From Verrucomicrobiaceae bacterium (GTDB lineage Bacteria > Verrucomicrobiota > Verrucomicrobiia > Verrucomicrobiales > Verrucomicrobiaceae): 50,882 nucleotides of DNA. The translations under genes were made by a program, and so were the position numbers. How positions within the stretch are numbered: the first letter of the stretch is position 1; every line of letters starts with the position of its first letter. The notes below the pieces were generated by a model that was not told where the DNA came from, did no database searches, and worked only from the letters and a program-made list of their open reading frames with translations. The DNA is taken from the NCBI GenBank assembly GCA_027490195.1, contig JAIXYN010000056.1, positions 1-50,882 on the forward strand, given 5' to 3'. This document shows positions 7,049 to 15,734 of the stretch, piece by piece.

Positions 7049-9655
7049 TTATTCAAAAACAATGTCTCCCATCACAGAGGGATCATCCATGCTCATGCTG
7101 CTAAGGGATGAGGACCAAATAGCGCGGTCGATCTGCTCGCGGGGCAGCGCGTGATTGCGGCCGAAGTTGGCGCGCCACGCGGTGCCTTTGGCCGGCGCTT
7201 CAACACCGAGCACCTTGTAAGGAATGACAAGATGCGCGTACCACCGCTTGCCTGCGGCATCCACTCGGATGGTGCTACTCCACTCGCCGTTCCAGGTAGG
7301 ATCGTCCTTGCCGTGGCGTGGGTCCATGACGTCGGTGATGCGGCCGTTGAGCGCATCGTACTTGCTGGCGGCGTTCGCGCCCTGAGTGAAGCGGTAGTAC
7401 AACGGCTGCGCGGGCTGCGGCGCGAGATACGCATCGAACGCCTCCTGATTCGTCAGCACGCGGTCACGGTTATAGGCGGCGAATTTCGTGTCTTCGCCGA
7501 TCTCGGCCTCAGCGCGGATGTGGAGCGCTTGGTCGTCGTAAAGAAGGCGGATGGTTGTTTTGCGCGGCAGCGTGCGCATAGGCGGCAGCAGTGTGAGTTC
7601 GTGCGCGGTGACGTTCTGCCATTCGGGGGAATCGAGCATTAGCTTGGCTGTCGTTCTGGCCACGCTCAGCTTCTTCTGCCCGGGCGGCGGCGCGTTACGC
7701 ATCGTCTTTGTGTCCCAGTTGAAGCAGGTGCTGGCATAGGGCTCCTGATAGCCGTCATGGGCGAGGCGGAGATGAGCGGCGTTGTGACCGGGGAAAGGAA
7801 AGAGCACATGGTTCCACTCTTTCTGGTGCCCCTTGGCGTAAAGGGTGTCGATGAAGGCATTTCGTGCGTCGATGGCATCGAGCAGACGATTCATGGAGCC
7901 GGCATCGGGCATCATTTGATAAGCCTGATGCAGATGCACCACGCGGGCGAAGTGCTTCAAGTAATCAAACTCGCAGCGCACCAGTGCTAGGCGCGTCTTC
8001 ACCTTCGGAGTAGTCGCGAGTTTTTCCGACTGGCTGAGGTTGGCCTCCAAGGACGCGAGCAGCTTGGGCGGATAAAGGAAGGCGATGAGCTGAAAAGGAT
8101 CCGTGACCGTCTTGCGCCCGCGTGCATCCGTGGGCAGTGATTTGAAAGTCCACAAGTCCGTGCGTGTGCCGATGTGGTCGGAATACAGAGCGATCGCATT
8201 GTACAAGTCCTCATAGAAAGCACGCATGTAGAAGGCGATGCTCTTGTTCACAAAGGCGGCGTCGCAGTACTCCACGATGAGGTCTCGGGCGTGCAGGTTG
8301 GCGGGATCGTCAAACATGCGGCCCATGGTGTACATCACCGGTCCCTCAAGGCCGAAGAGCTGGCCGGGGCCGTCACGATAGAGAGACTGGATGCGGTTCT
8401 CCGCAAGGCGCTGAGCCTGTAGCTCAATGTAGCCGGGCGTGCGCATGGGCGTGTAGCGCGTGCCGAGGTTCGGGCACCAGTTGTAAACGTAGCCGGTGAA
8501 ACCGCGCGGCACCTCGATGCCACGCCACGGGGCGATGTCTTCCTCATTGGTGCCGGTGAGCATGATGCAGGTGTTGGCAGGAAACTTGGTGAAGGTCTTC
8601 GGCGGCGCTGCAGTGAGGATGTAGCTCATCATCGTGATCTGCTTGCCGGGGTGCGACTTCTCCACCCGCTCGGCAGTGAGGCGGTTGAAGATCCAGATCT
8701 TCTCAGACCAGTCCTTGCCCGTGCCGTAGAGCGCCTCGCACTTTTCGCACTGGCATTCACGGAAGCCGTCCGGCTGGCCGAGATCCACGCTGGAGTAGCC
8801 TTTGTCGAGTCCCTGCGTGATATCGCGATAGATGAGCTCCTGCACCTCAGGATTCGACAGGCAGTACTGCGCTCCGCCAGCCGGCTTCAGACGCGAACCG
8901 CTGACAAGCGCAAAGTACTCGGGGTGCTTCTCAAAGTTTTCCGCCGGCACGGCACGCTCCCAGGTGTGGCCGCCAAACATCTCGTCCACGCGTGGGAAGC
9001 GGTTGTGCGCGAGATCATAAAACGACGCACCTGCCGGATGCGCGGTGTTCACGCGGAGCAGTGGCGTCTTGGCCACGTTCAGCGCCTCCGGCACCGTGAT
9101 GGTTTTCAGCGGCAGAAACTCGATGGCCGGCGAGTTGCTGAGATCAATCTTCGCCGCGCCACTCACCGGGGTGTAACCAGGCAGGTCAGGATAGAGGAAA
9201 CGCACGCCCATGAACTGCCGCGCAAAATCCACCGCCGCCTTGGCCGTGCCTACTCGGTCCCAGTTGGGCCTCCGCGTGTTGTCAGTCGGCGTTTTGGAGG
9301 GCTGGTCATTGCCCGCGATGATGATGTCTTTTCCCTCAACACGGTGCACATAGCTCCAGTCACGGAGCTGCGTCGCAACGAAGCCGTGCTCCTGCGCAAA
9401 GCGCGTGTTTCCCAGCAATAGCGCGGGCTTGGAGGCATCTCGCTCCGCTTCACTCACCACAGGAACCTCCGCGCCATTGGCCTTGAAGGCGGCCTGCAGT
9501 AGCCGTGCCGTCTGCGCCAAGCACTCCGTCAGCACCGGTGTCTCGAGCTTCGCTGGGACGACGATTTGGTAATCCGATTTGCCGCCATCGAGCAGCGTGA
9601 GATCTGCAGCCGAGAGAGATCCCGCCAGCAAAGCGGTGAGGAGAGTGAGTTTCAT
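7049..9655 (-). CDS. Secreted DUF4838 protein with C-terminal CBM9-like domain
   Basis: From the ATG at 9655 the product is 868 residues with a Sec signal (MKLTLLTALLAGSLSA, cut before ADLTL). It shares its plan with the downstream 1050-residue protein: an N-terminal accessory fold ending around residue 150, then the DUF4838 region with the matching cysteine cluster CQCEKCEALYG, then a helical stretch and a CBM9-like end (LYYRFTQGANAASKY, WSSTIRVDAAGKRWYAHLVIPY). It lacks the extra TPR-like tail of its neighbour. The pair are diverged paralogues rather than a recent duplication. Role in glycan degradation is inferred from the family; no catalytic residue is proposed. Confidence 0.85.
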   Translation of the reverse strand: MKLTLLTALLAGSLSAADLTLLDGGKSDYQIVVPAKLETPVLTECLAQTARLLQAAFKANGAEVPVVSEAERDASKPALLLGNTRFAQEHGFVATQLRDWSYVHRVEGKDIIIAGNDQPSKTPTDNTRRPNWDRVGTAKAAVDFARQFMGVRFLYPDLPGYTPVSGAAKIDLSNSPAIEFLPLKTITVPEALNVAKTPLLRVNTAHPAGASFYDLAHNRFPRVDEMFGGHTWERAVPAENFEKHPEYFALVSGSRLKPAGGAQYCLSNPEVQELIYRDITQGLDKGYSSVDLGQPDGFRECQCEKCEALYGTGKDWSEKIWIFNRLTAERVEKSHPGKQITMMSYILTAAPPKTFTKFPANTCIMLTGTNEEDIAPWRGIEVPRGFTGYVYNWCPNLGTRYTPMRTPGYIELQAQRLAENRIQSLYRDGPGQLFGLEGPVMYTMGRMFDDPANLHARDLIVEYCDAAFVNKSIAFYMRAFYEDLYNAIALYSDHIGTRTDLWTFKSLPTDARGRKTVTDPFQLIAFLYPPKLLASLEANLSQSEKLATTPKVKTRLALVRCEFDYLKHFARVVHLHQAYQMMPDAGSMNRLLDAIDARNAFIDTLYAKGHQKEWNHVLFPFPGHNAAHLRLAHDGYQEPYASTCFNWDTKTMRNAPPPGQKKLSVARTTAKLMLDSPEWQNVTAHELTLLPPMRTLPRKTTIRLLYDDQALHIRAEAEIGEDTKFAAYNRDRVLTNQEAFDAYLAPQPAQPLYYRFTQGANAASKYDALNGRITDVMDPRHGKDDPTWNGEWSSTIRVDAAGKRWYAHLVIPYKVLGVEAPAKGTAWRANFGRNHALPREQIDRAIWSSSLSSMSMDDPSVMGDIVFE

Positions 9656-9712
9656 TCGAGAAAGGTTGGGCTCTCTCATACGCCGCATACCCGCATCTCC
9701 CATCTGCCCTTT

Positions 9713-10285
9713 TTACTTCTTTGCTTCCATGAACTTCAGAATCGCCAGCCGCGCCGGATCTCCTTCATTTGCGATGTTGTTTCCCACACTGCCGTGATTG
9801 CGGTCTGCGATGACTTGCAACGTCACGCGCTTGTTTCCAGCACCCTTCATCAAGGCCACGAGATAGACGTTCTCCTCGGCGCGCGCGGGCATGTCCTTGT
9901 CAGCGCAGAGCACGAGGATGGGCGGGAGGTTCTTCACGTCGGCATAACGCACCGGCGCGGCTTCATCCGCCGTGACGCTGAATTTCGAAATGCCGCGCTC
10001 CTGCCGCACGGTGTAGTGCGTCATCACCTGCGCACTCACGGGGACAAGTCCGGCGAGCTGCTGCGGCTTCAAACCGAAGGCAGCGAGGTAATGCGCATCC
10101 ATGCCGAGCATGAGCGTGAGATAAGCACCCGCCGAATGCCCGCCCACAAATACGCGCTTCGTGTCACCGCCATGCTTGCCGATGTTTTGCAGCGTCCACG
10201 CCACCGCCGCTGTGGCATCCTCGATCGTCCGCGCGGGCGCGGCATTCAATCGGAAGCACGCATGCGCGGCGGAGTATCTGCTCAG
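9713..10285 (-). pseudogene. 5'-truncated alpha/beta-hydrolase (esterase) gene
   Basis: The frame encodes the C-terminal two-thirds of a carboxylesterase: the residues just before TIEDATAAVAW correspond to the YRLSP region of the family, then the nucleophile elbow GGHSAGAYL, the acid region LVLCADKDMPA and the catalytic histidine in DRNHGSV. The HGG oxyanion segment and about 80 N-terminal residues are absent. Upstream, the frame runs into the out-of-frame 3' end of the preceding gene (stop at 10282-10284), and no ATG or GTG start with a signal peptide exists, only an overlapping CTG. A deletion fusing two genes is the simplest explanation. A truncated product lacking the oxyanion hole should be inactive. 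Confidence 0.7.
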
Positions 10286-11163
10286 CGCAGCGCTGCCGCG
10301 AGGCTGCGCGCCTGAGCCTCCCACGTTTCCGGCGTCGCGCTGCCAAAGGCGGTGACCATGCTCCAGGTGCCGGTGAATCCTGCCGGAACGGTGGCGCTGC
10401 TGAAGCACTTCAGGTAAAACTTCCGGTAGGTGCCGGGCACGTTCCAGATCGTGGACACGTGCCCGCCGAACTCCGGTGCCTGCAAGATACGCGACACGGC
10501 AAACTGCCCGCTCTGCGGCTCATACACGGCCATCCAGTCCACGCGCTCGTTGATGTAAAACTTCCGCACTACCTCCTTGTCATCGCGCAGCGGGCCGGAG
10601 ATGTTTTTCTCCGGCGCGGAATCGCTGCCCGCGAGGAAGGCGGACACCGTGGGCCGCCATGCATGCATGAAGTGGTATACCAGTTTCAGCGGCACGGCCT
10701 CGGTGGTGTGTACGGTGGTGGTTTCATAGAGTCGGTGGTTTTTGATCTCGGTGACGTTGGTCAGGTCAAAGATTCGAATGCGTGATTTGCGCTCCAGGCG
10801 GAAGCTGCGGCCCTTGAGCTCTGCCGTGGGTGCTTCGAGGCGCTTGTCATCGAGGAAGAAGTCGAGCGACTGCAGCTTCTCGGGTTCGTTTTCCAGATGT
10901 GCGGTACCGATGAAGCCGACATCGGGAAACGAGAACACGGTGCCGTAGGCGCTGCTCTCGGTGGTCATGGCCTTGCCACGGAAATCGATGCGCCCGGGCG
11001 TCCACTGCGTGGTCTGGCGCAGCAGCAGGGTCACATCGCCGCAGGTGACGGTGATGCGCGGCAGATCGGGGCCGAGGTTGGGCTTGAAGGGCTCTTTGGC
11101 AGGGAGAAAACCCGTGAGCGCGAGGCCCAGCGCCATCCATGAAATGCGTGGAAAATCAAACAT
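10282..11163 (-). CDS. Secreted protein of unknown function
   Basis: I do not recognise the family. The 293-residue product starts with an export signal (MFDFPRISWMALGLALTGFLPA) and has no further membrane segment. The body is beta-rich with regularly spaced aromatic and charged residues (TTQWTPGRIDFRGKAM, VYHFMHAWRP, NVPGTYRKFYLKCF), resembling methane-oxygenase/PmoA-like or other beta-sandwich proteins in PVC bacteria, though this is only an impression. It is the first gene of a minus-strand run that continues through the truncated esterase and both DUF4838 genes. Its 3' end is joined to the broken esterase, so its own last residues may have been altered by the same deletion. Confidence 0.65.
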   Translation of the reverse strand: MFDFPRISWMALGLALTGFLPAKEPFKPNLGPDLPRITVTCGDVTLLLRQTTQWTPGRIDFRGKAMTTESSAYGTVFSFPDVGFIGTAHLENEPEKLQSLDFFLDDKRLEAPTAELKGRSFRLERKSRIRIFDLTNVTEIKNHRLYETTTVHTTEAVPLKLVYHFMHAWRPTVSAFLAGSDSAPEKNISGPLRDDKEVVRKFYINERVDWMAVYEPQSGQFAVSRILQAPEFGGHVSTIWNVPGTYRKFYLKCFSSATVPAGFTGTWSMVTAFGSATPETWEAQARSLAAALR

Positions 11164-11323
11164 GCGTGAGAACTACGCCACAGCCGCGCGGCCTTTCGTG
11201 CCAAACAACCAGCAGCGCCGTTATTTCCGAAACGACTTCAGGAAATCCGCCTTTAACTTCCGCGCACCGGAAAACGGGTGGAGGTGCGGTGCAGCTCCGT
11301 GGAATGCAGGGACGCCGTGTTTC

Positions 11324-12610
11324 CTACTTCGCCGGCTTCCAATCGCGCTGCCGCCTGACGGCCTCGATGATTTGTTCTCGCGACATGGTGGCCTCCAGCG
11401 TGGCCTGATGAAGCTCGGCGATGTCATGGCCGCGCTCAGACGCTAGGCGGCACCACTTCAGGGCCTCCACCAAGTCTTTGTTCAAGCCTTCGCCTTTTTC
11501 CAATAGCAGGCTCAGGGCAAACTGCCCGTCGGCATTTTCATGCTCCGCCGCTGCGCGAAACAGCTTCACGGCCTCGGCCTCGTCTTTGGGCACGCCTTCA
11601 CCACGGAGGTGGCAGCCTCCCAGCCCGACCTGGGCAAGGGCATAATTTTGCGCCGCCGCCTTGCGGAACCACTCTGCGGCTTCAGCGACGTTCCGCAGCA
11701 CTCCTGTGCCGTTATAGTAGGCCACCGCCAGCTTCGTCTGGGCGATGGCATCGCCCTGATCTGCCGCTTTGCGGTACCAGTCCATGGCCTCGGCAGGATC
11801 CTTTGGCACGCCAGTGCCGAACATGTAGAACTCTCCCAACTCAAGCTGCGCCGGGGCGTATTTCTGCGCCGCCGCTTTCCTGACCAAGTCAACCGCCACT
11901 TTCAGATCCAGCGGCACACCCGCGCCCAGGGCGTAGGCCATACCCAGCCGCAGTTGGGCTTCAGGATCGTTCTTTTCGGCCGCTTTGCGGAACCACTTCA
12001 CCGCCTCATGCAGATCCGGTGGCAAGCGCAGGCCCTCGGCGTAGGTGGATCCCAGGATCTTCTGCGCATTGAGATCACCCTGCTCGGCGGCTTTGCGAAA
12101 CCAATTCACCGCCTCCGACGCATCCTGCTCCACTCCCTCGCCATCAAAATAGGCCATCCCGAGCTCCATCTGCGCAACCGCATCTCCGCGCTCTGCCGCC
12201 TGGCGAAACCACTTCAGGCCCTCGGCGATGTCTTTGGTCACGCCAGAGCCCAGGCTGTAGCAGACGCCCAGCTGCTTCATGGCCGTCACATGGTTCTGCG
12301 CCGCCGCCAGACGCAGCCATTTTAGGGCCTCCGTCGCGTCCTGCGGCACGCCCGTCCCATTCAGATAGCACATGCCCAGACGCCTCTGCGCCTCCACATG
12401 GCCATGGGTGATCGCCTTGCGATACCACTCCACCGCCGCCGCCGCATCCTCGGGCACGCCATCCCCCTGGGCATAGCGCACCCCCATGGCGCACTGCGCC
12501 TCTGCTTCCCCCTGCTCTGCCGCCCTGCGTGTCTCCTCCAGACTCTTCGCCAGGAGCGGTGCGGTGGTGCCAAACCAGCCAGCAAGAAGTACAGCCAAAA
12601 GAGTTTTCAT
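11324..12610 (-). CDS. Exported Sel1-like repeat (TPR-type) protein
   Basis: The 428-residue product has a signal peptide (MKTLLAVLLAGWFGTTAPLLA) and then about ten tandem 36-residue Sel1 repeats, each with the pattern A-Q-x-x-L-G-x-x-Y-x-x-G-x-G-V-x-x-D-x-x-E-A-x-x-W-(F/Y)-R-K-A-A. The last 40 residues (TLEATMSREQIIEAVRRQRDW) are a non-repeat cap. Sel1 proteins form right-handed helical solenoids used as protein-binding scaffolds. The partner is unknown; location is periplasmic or outer-membrane-associated. It stands alone between the sulfatase and the unknown secreted protein. Confidence 0.9.
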   Translation of the reverse strand: MKTLLAVLLAGWFGTTAPLLAKSLEETRRAAEQGEAEAQCAMGVRYAQGDGVPEDAAAAVEWYRKAITHGHVEAQRRLGMCYLNGTGVPQDATEALKWLRLAAAQNHVTAMKQLGVCYSLGSGVTKDIAEGLKWFRQAAERGDAVAQMELGMAYFDGEGVEQDASEAVNWFRKAAEQGDLNAQKILGSTYAEGLRLPPDLHEAVKWFRKAAEKNDPEAQLRLGMAYALGAGVPLDLKVAVDLVRKAAAQKYAPAQLELGEFYMFGTGVPKDPAEAMDWYRKAADQGDAIAQTKLAVAYYNGTGVLRNVAEAAEWFRKAAAQNYALAQVGLGGCHLRGEGVPKDEAEAVKLFRAAAEHENADGQFALSLLLEKGEGLNKDLVEALKWCRLASERGHDIAELHQATLEATMSREQIIEAVRRQRDWKPAK

Positions 12611-12933
12611 GAACCGAAAACATAAATACCTCTTTAGGAGCAGAATGAAACCGCGTGTCTTTATTAAAGTTATTGCGCCAAATAGTCACTCACTTGCTGT
12701 TACGATGGGTGCTTGGGGGCGGCTCTGCCATAGGAGACGAGGTCAAGATTTGTCATGTCCATTTTTACGACAAAGGGGAGCTTTCGTGTGTCGGATTCGG
12801 CAATTCTGCACGTTGTTTGCGTTATAGAGGTCGGTCCTTTGGCCGGCGACGGCCAGGGACGCGGCATCAAGCGTGCGTTTCGAAGGACTGCTGTTCGGGC
12901 TGCCGCTGACTGTTGCGATGGCGCTTGGATCAG
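12611..12933. other. Intergenic region upstream of the Sel1 gene
   Basis: No gene is supported. Short plus-strand open frames here have no family features, no good ribosome binding sites and stop early. The first 100 bases are AT-richer than the rest and must hold the promoter of the minus-strand Sel1-repeat gene; no clear -35/-10 pair could be picked out. Confidence 0.5.
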
Positions 12934-15051
12934 CTACTTAACCACCCGCAGATTCCTGAAGCCTGCTTGGCCATCGAACACGATCAAGTTGAGCTGTTCT
13001 TTCGCTTCGGCGATCATGGGATGTTTACCTGTCGCGGTCGCTCCCGCAATCTGAGCGGTTATTTGATCGCCTTTGAAAGTGATCCGCAGTGTCTGCCAGT
13101 CTTCGGCATTGAGTTTGATCTTCTGCCGCGCCAGTGGCTCCGTCTGGCTCTTGTCCTGACCGGGATCGGGATTTTTGGTGATCTCGATCTGCGTGCTGCT
13201 GACCACGATGCGGAAGGAATGTTTCCCCGCAGTGTGGATGCGCAGCGAGTGCCGCCCTGCGGTGCGCAGCTTCATGTCGTATTCCAGCGTGCCGTCGGTG
13301 ATCGGCAACGGGCCGGTCAAAGCGGCGCCTTGCTCATCGGCCTTCGGCGTGGGATTCCAGATGGCGTCATCATGCACCTGCCAGGTGCCCCGCGTCATGG
13401 TCCACGGCTTCACCGGCAATGCTTTGAAATCCTGTGAGAGCACTGGGCTTCCCGTCAGCGCGGGGAGGGCAGCCTGCGGCTTTTTCTCGACGATGGGCGG
13501 CAGCTCGCGGCTGTAGCCTCCATCGCGATAACGATTCACCAGGGCGCTCAGTTCCTTCACCACCTCCGGATTCTGCGCGCTGACATCCGTCGTCTCGGCG
13601 GGATCTTCCTTCACGTTGTAGAGCTGGGGTTTGAACTGGGTCGCATGTGCCTTGCGAGCTCCGATTTTGATGTCGCTGACCGGGACGCCTTCAATCCATT
13701 TCCACGGGCCTTTCCGAATCGCGAAGACGCCGTCCGAGCTGTGGATGAACATGTGATCGCGTGTGGGGGCGGCGTCCTTGGTTCCGAGGAAGGCGGGCAG
13801 CGCATTGAAGCTGTCCTCTGCAGCCGTGGCGGCGTCGGGGAGTTTTTCACCGACGATGGCCGCCGTGGTGGCGAGAATGTCAGCGAGGCTGATCATGTCA
13901 TTGCACACAGTACCTGCGGGGATCTTGGCGGGCCAGCGGGTGATGAAGGGCACTTTGAAGCCGCCCTCCCAGACGTCGTGTTTGCCACCGCGCAGACCGG
14001 CATTCACCTTGAGCCCGGCTTTGAAGGCCTGGGTCTGCACGCTGTCGCGCGTAGGAGTGAAGACTCCGCCGTTGTCGCTGCTGAGAATGACGAGCGTGTC
14101 TTGCGCGATGCCCATGTCATCCAGCGCTTTCAAAACACCGCCGACGCTGCGGTCGAGTTCGAGAATCCAATCTCCGTAAGGTCCGGCCTTGCTCTGTCCG
14201 GCGATGTCCTTTTCGGGTGTGACGGGATTGTGCACCGCAACGGGCGTGTAGTAGAGAAAGAATGGCGTGCCTTTCTTCTGCTGGGTGATCCACTCGGCGG
14301 CTTTGGTGGTGAGCAGCGGCATGACGCGCTCATTCACACGTCGCGGCGCATCAATTTCCAGGATCTTCGCCTTGCCGCCTTCCGTGTCTTCTGGGCCATA
14401 GGTGGCTTTGAAGTTGGGATCGTCAGAATCTGGGGCGTGCCGCTTCATGCCAGCGGGGATTTTGCCGCTGCGCAGGCCATAGACGAAGCGGTTCTCGACA
14501 AACACTCCGGTGAGATCGCCGTGATTGCTAGGCAGGCCGAAGTGATAGTCGAAGCCAATGTCCAGTGGCCCGGGAGAAAGCTCTGCGGTGTAGTCCGTGC
14601 GCCATTTCAAGGAGCCGTCATCCGTGCCGTAGCCCAGGTGCCATTTGCCAATCGCGGCGGATTGATAGCCGTGCTTTTTGAGCAGCGAGGCCATGTTCAG
14701 CCGCGTCGTTTCGATGTGCAGCGGGGAAAACGTACCCAGCACCTCATGCGTGAGCGAGGTACGCCAGCAGTAGCGCCCAGTCATGACGGAGTAGCGCGTG
14801 GGCGAGCAGACGGAGGAGGTGGTGTTTGCATCCGTGAAACGCCGCCCCTCTTGGGCCAAGCGGTCAATGTTCGGCGTCTTGACCAGACTGCCATCCGCGC
14901 CGTAGCATCCGGCGCTGCCGTAGCCGTAGTCGTCCGCCAGAATGATGACGATGTTTGGTGTGTCAGCGGCGAAAGCGGATGAAACGACTAAAGCGAAGAG
15001 GAACAGAAAACGCATGGCCCGTTGACGATGAGGACGTGCGTGGACTTTCAT
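12934..15051 (-). CDS. Secreted S1-type sulfatase with C-terminal lectin-like domain
   Basis: The 705-residue product (ATG at 15051, with GGAAAGG ten bases upstream; an ATG at 15015 without one is the alternative) has an export signal ending AFA/ADTPN. It carries all type I sulfatase marks: the metal-binding ILADDYG, the formylglycine motif CSPTR with the cysteine at about residue 82, followed by the MTGR signature, and the downstream metal/sulfate residues in ALSSDNGG-type LSSDNGG and GGKHDVWEGG. The last 150 residues form an extra beta-sandwich (VLSQDFKAL to FRNLRVVK) reminiscent of DUF1080/concanavalin lectin folds. The enzyme needs a formylglycine-generating enzyme encoded elsewhere. It probably desulfates a polysaccharide outside the cytoplasm. 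Confidence 0.92.
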   Translation of the reverse strand: MKVHARPHRQRAMRFLFLFALVVSSAFAADTPNIVIILADDYGYGSAGCYGADGSLVKTPNIDRLAQEGRRFTDANTTSSVCSPTRYSVMTGRYCWRTSLTHEVLGTFSPLHIETTRLNMASLLKKHGYQSAAIGKWHLGYGTDDGSLKWRTDYTAELSPGPLDIGFDYHFGLPSNHGDLTGVFVENRFVYGLRSGKIPAGMKRHAPDSDDPNFKATYGPEDTEGGKAKILEIDAPRRVNERVMPLLTTKAAEWITQQKKGTPFFLYYTPVAVHNPVTPEKDIAGQSKAGPYGDWILELDRSVGGVLKALDDMGIAQDTLVILSSDNGGVFTPTRDSVQTQAFKAGLKVNAGLRGGKHDVWEGGFKVPFITRWPAKIPAGTVCNDMISLADILATTAAIVGEKLPDAATAAEDSFNALPAFLGTKDAAPTRDHMFIHSSDGVFAIRKGPWKWIEGVPVSDIKIGARKAHATQFKPQLYNVKEDPAETTDVSAQNPEVVKELSALVNRYRDGGYSRELPPIVEKKPQAALPALTGSPVLSQDFKALPVKPWTMTRGTWQVHDDAIWNPTPKADEQGAALTGPLPITDGTLEYDMKLRTAGRHSLRIHTAGKHSFRIVVSSTQIEITKNPDPGQDKSQTEPLARQKIKLNAEDWQTLRITFKGDQITAQIAGATATGKHPMIAEAKEQLNLIVFDGQAGFRNLRVVK

Positions 15052-15107
15052 CAAGTTGCGCCTTTCCCATTGCGACGGCGAAAGCACGCTTCACAGTGCT
15101 AGCCGCC

Positions 15108-15620
15108 ATGCCACGCCGCGCCCTCTTCTCCTTTTTGCTCTGTCTTTCCAGCCTGTTCATCACCGGCTGTGAAACCACCGGTCTTACTCCGCAGCAGGCC
15201 GCATCGGTTGAGGCTCGCCGCCGCCAGATCGCCATGGAGCCACGCGGGGACTATTACATTGGCCGCCGTTTCTACATCAATCACACTCATCTTTGGGGCT
15301 ACGTGCGCAGCCCGGGTCAGGGCTGGGAGAGCTCGAAGCTCGTCATCATGAACGAGCGCTACCAGAAGATCCCCTACCGCCTCCCTGAAGCACCGACCGA
15401 CGGCGGCTATGCCTACGGCGACGACCACAACGCCGAGTACACCCTCTATGGTCGCTTCACCGGACGCAAGGTGTTTGACCCCAACAGCAACCTTGTGCTG
15501 CCGGAATTTGAGCTGCGCCGCTGGGAAGTCCGCAATGAAAGCCCTGGCTGGCTCTTCAAGCCCAACGAGAAATTCAACGGCACCCAGCTCTTTCGCGCTG
15601 AACCCGGTTCGACACCCTGA
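15108..15620 (+). CDS. Small predicted lipoprotein
   Basis: From the ATG at 15108 the product is 170 residues with a lipoprotein signal (RRALFSFLLCLSSLFITGC, lipobox ITGC). The mature part is unrecognised: it is rich in tyrosine and arginine (GDYYIGRRFYINHTHLWGYVR, SKLVIMNERYQKIPYRLPE) and predicted mostly beta. Similar sequences are typical of small Verrucomicrobia-specific lipoproteins. It is divergent from the sulfatase gene and lies 114 bases upstream of tyrS, separated by a repeat. A longer frame from 14955 would put the signal in the middle and overlap the sulfatase start, so it is rejected. Confidence 0.75.
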   Translation: MPRRALFSFLLCLSSLFITGCETTGLTPQQAASVEARRRQIAMEPRGDYYIGRRFYINHTHLWGYVRSPGQGWESSKLVIMNERYQKIPYRLPEAPTDGGYAYGDDHNAEYTLYGRFTGRKVFDPNSNLVLPEFELRRWEVRNESPGWLFKPNEKFNGTQLFRAEPGSTP

Positions 15621-15645
15621 ACGGGAATGTCGAAACCAGAATGGC

Positions 15646-15706
15646 GAATGACGAATTGAATCCCTGCCGTCTTCCCATTTGGGGTTTCGTCATTCATTCG
15701 TCATTC
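15646..15706. repeat. Inverted repeat between lipoprotein gene and tyrS
   Basis: GAATGACGAAT (15646-15656) is exactly complementary to ATTCGTCATTC (15696-15706), with a further half-copy TTTCGTCATTC at 15685-15695. The arms are separated by 39 bases. It follows the lipoprotein gene and precedes tyrS, and lacks a T-run. It may be a dispersed repeat or a weak bidirectional terminator. Confidence 0.5.
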
Positions 15707-15734
15707 TCAATACGTCATTTTCCCCACCCCTCTC

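Noticed and set aside
12655..12909. Plus-strand frames in the gap upstream of the Sel1 gene
   Set aside because: No ribosome binding site, odd composition and no family similarity.
13645..14982. 445-codon plus-strand frame opposite the sulfatase
   Set aside because: Antisense shadow of a strongly supported enzyme gene.
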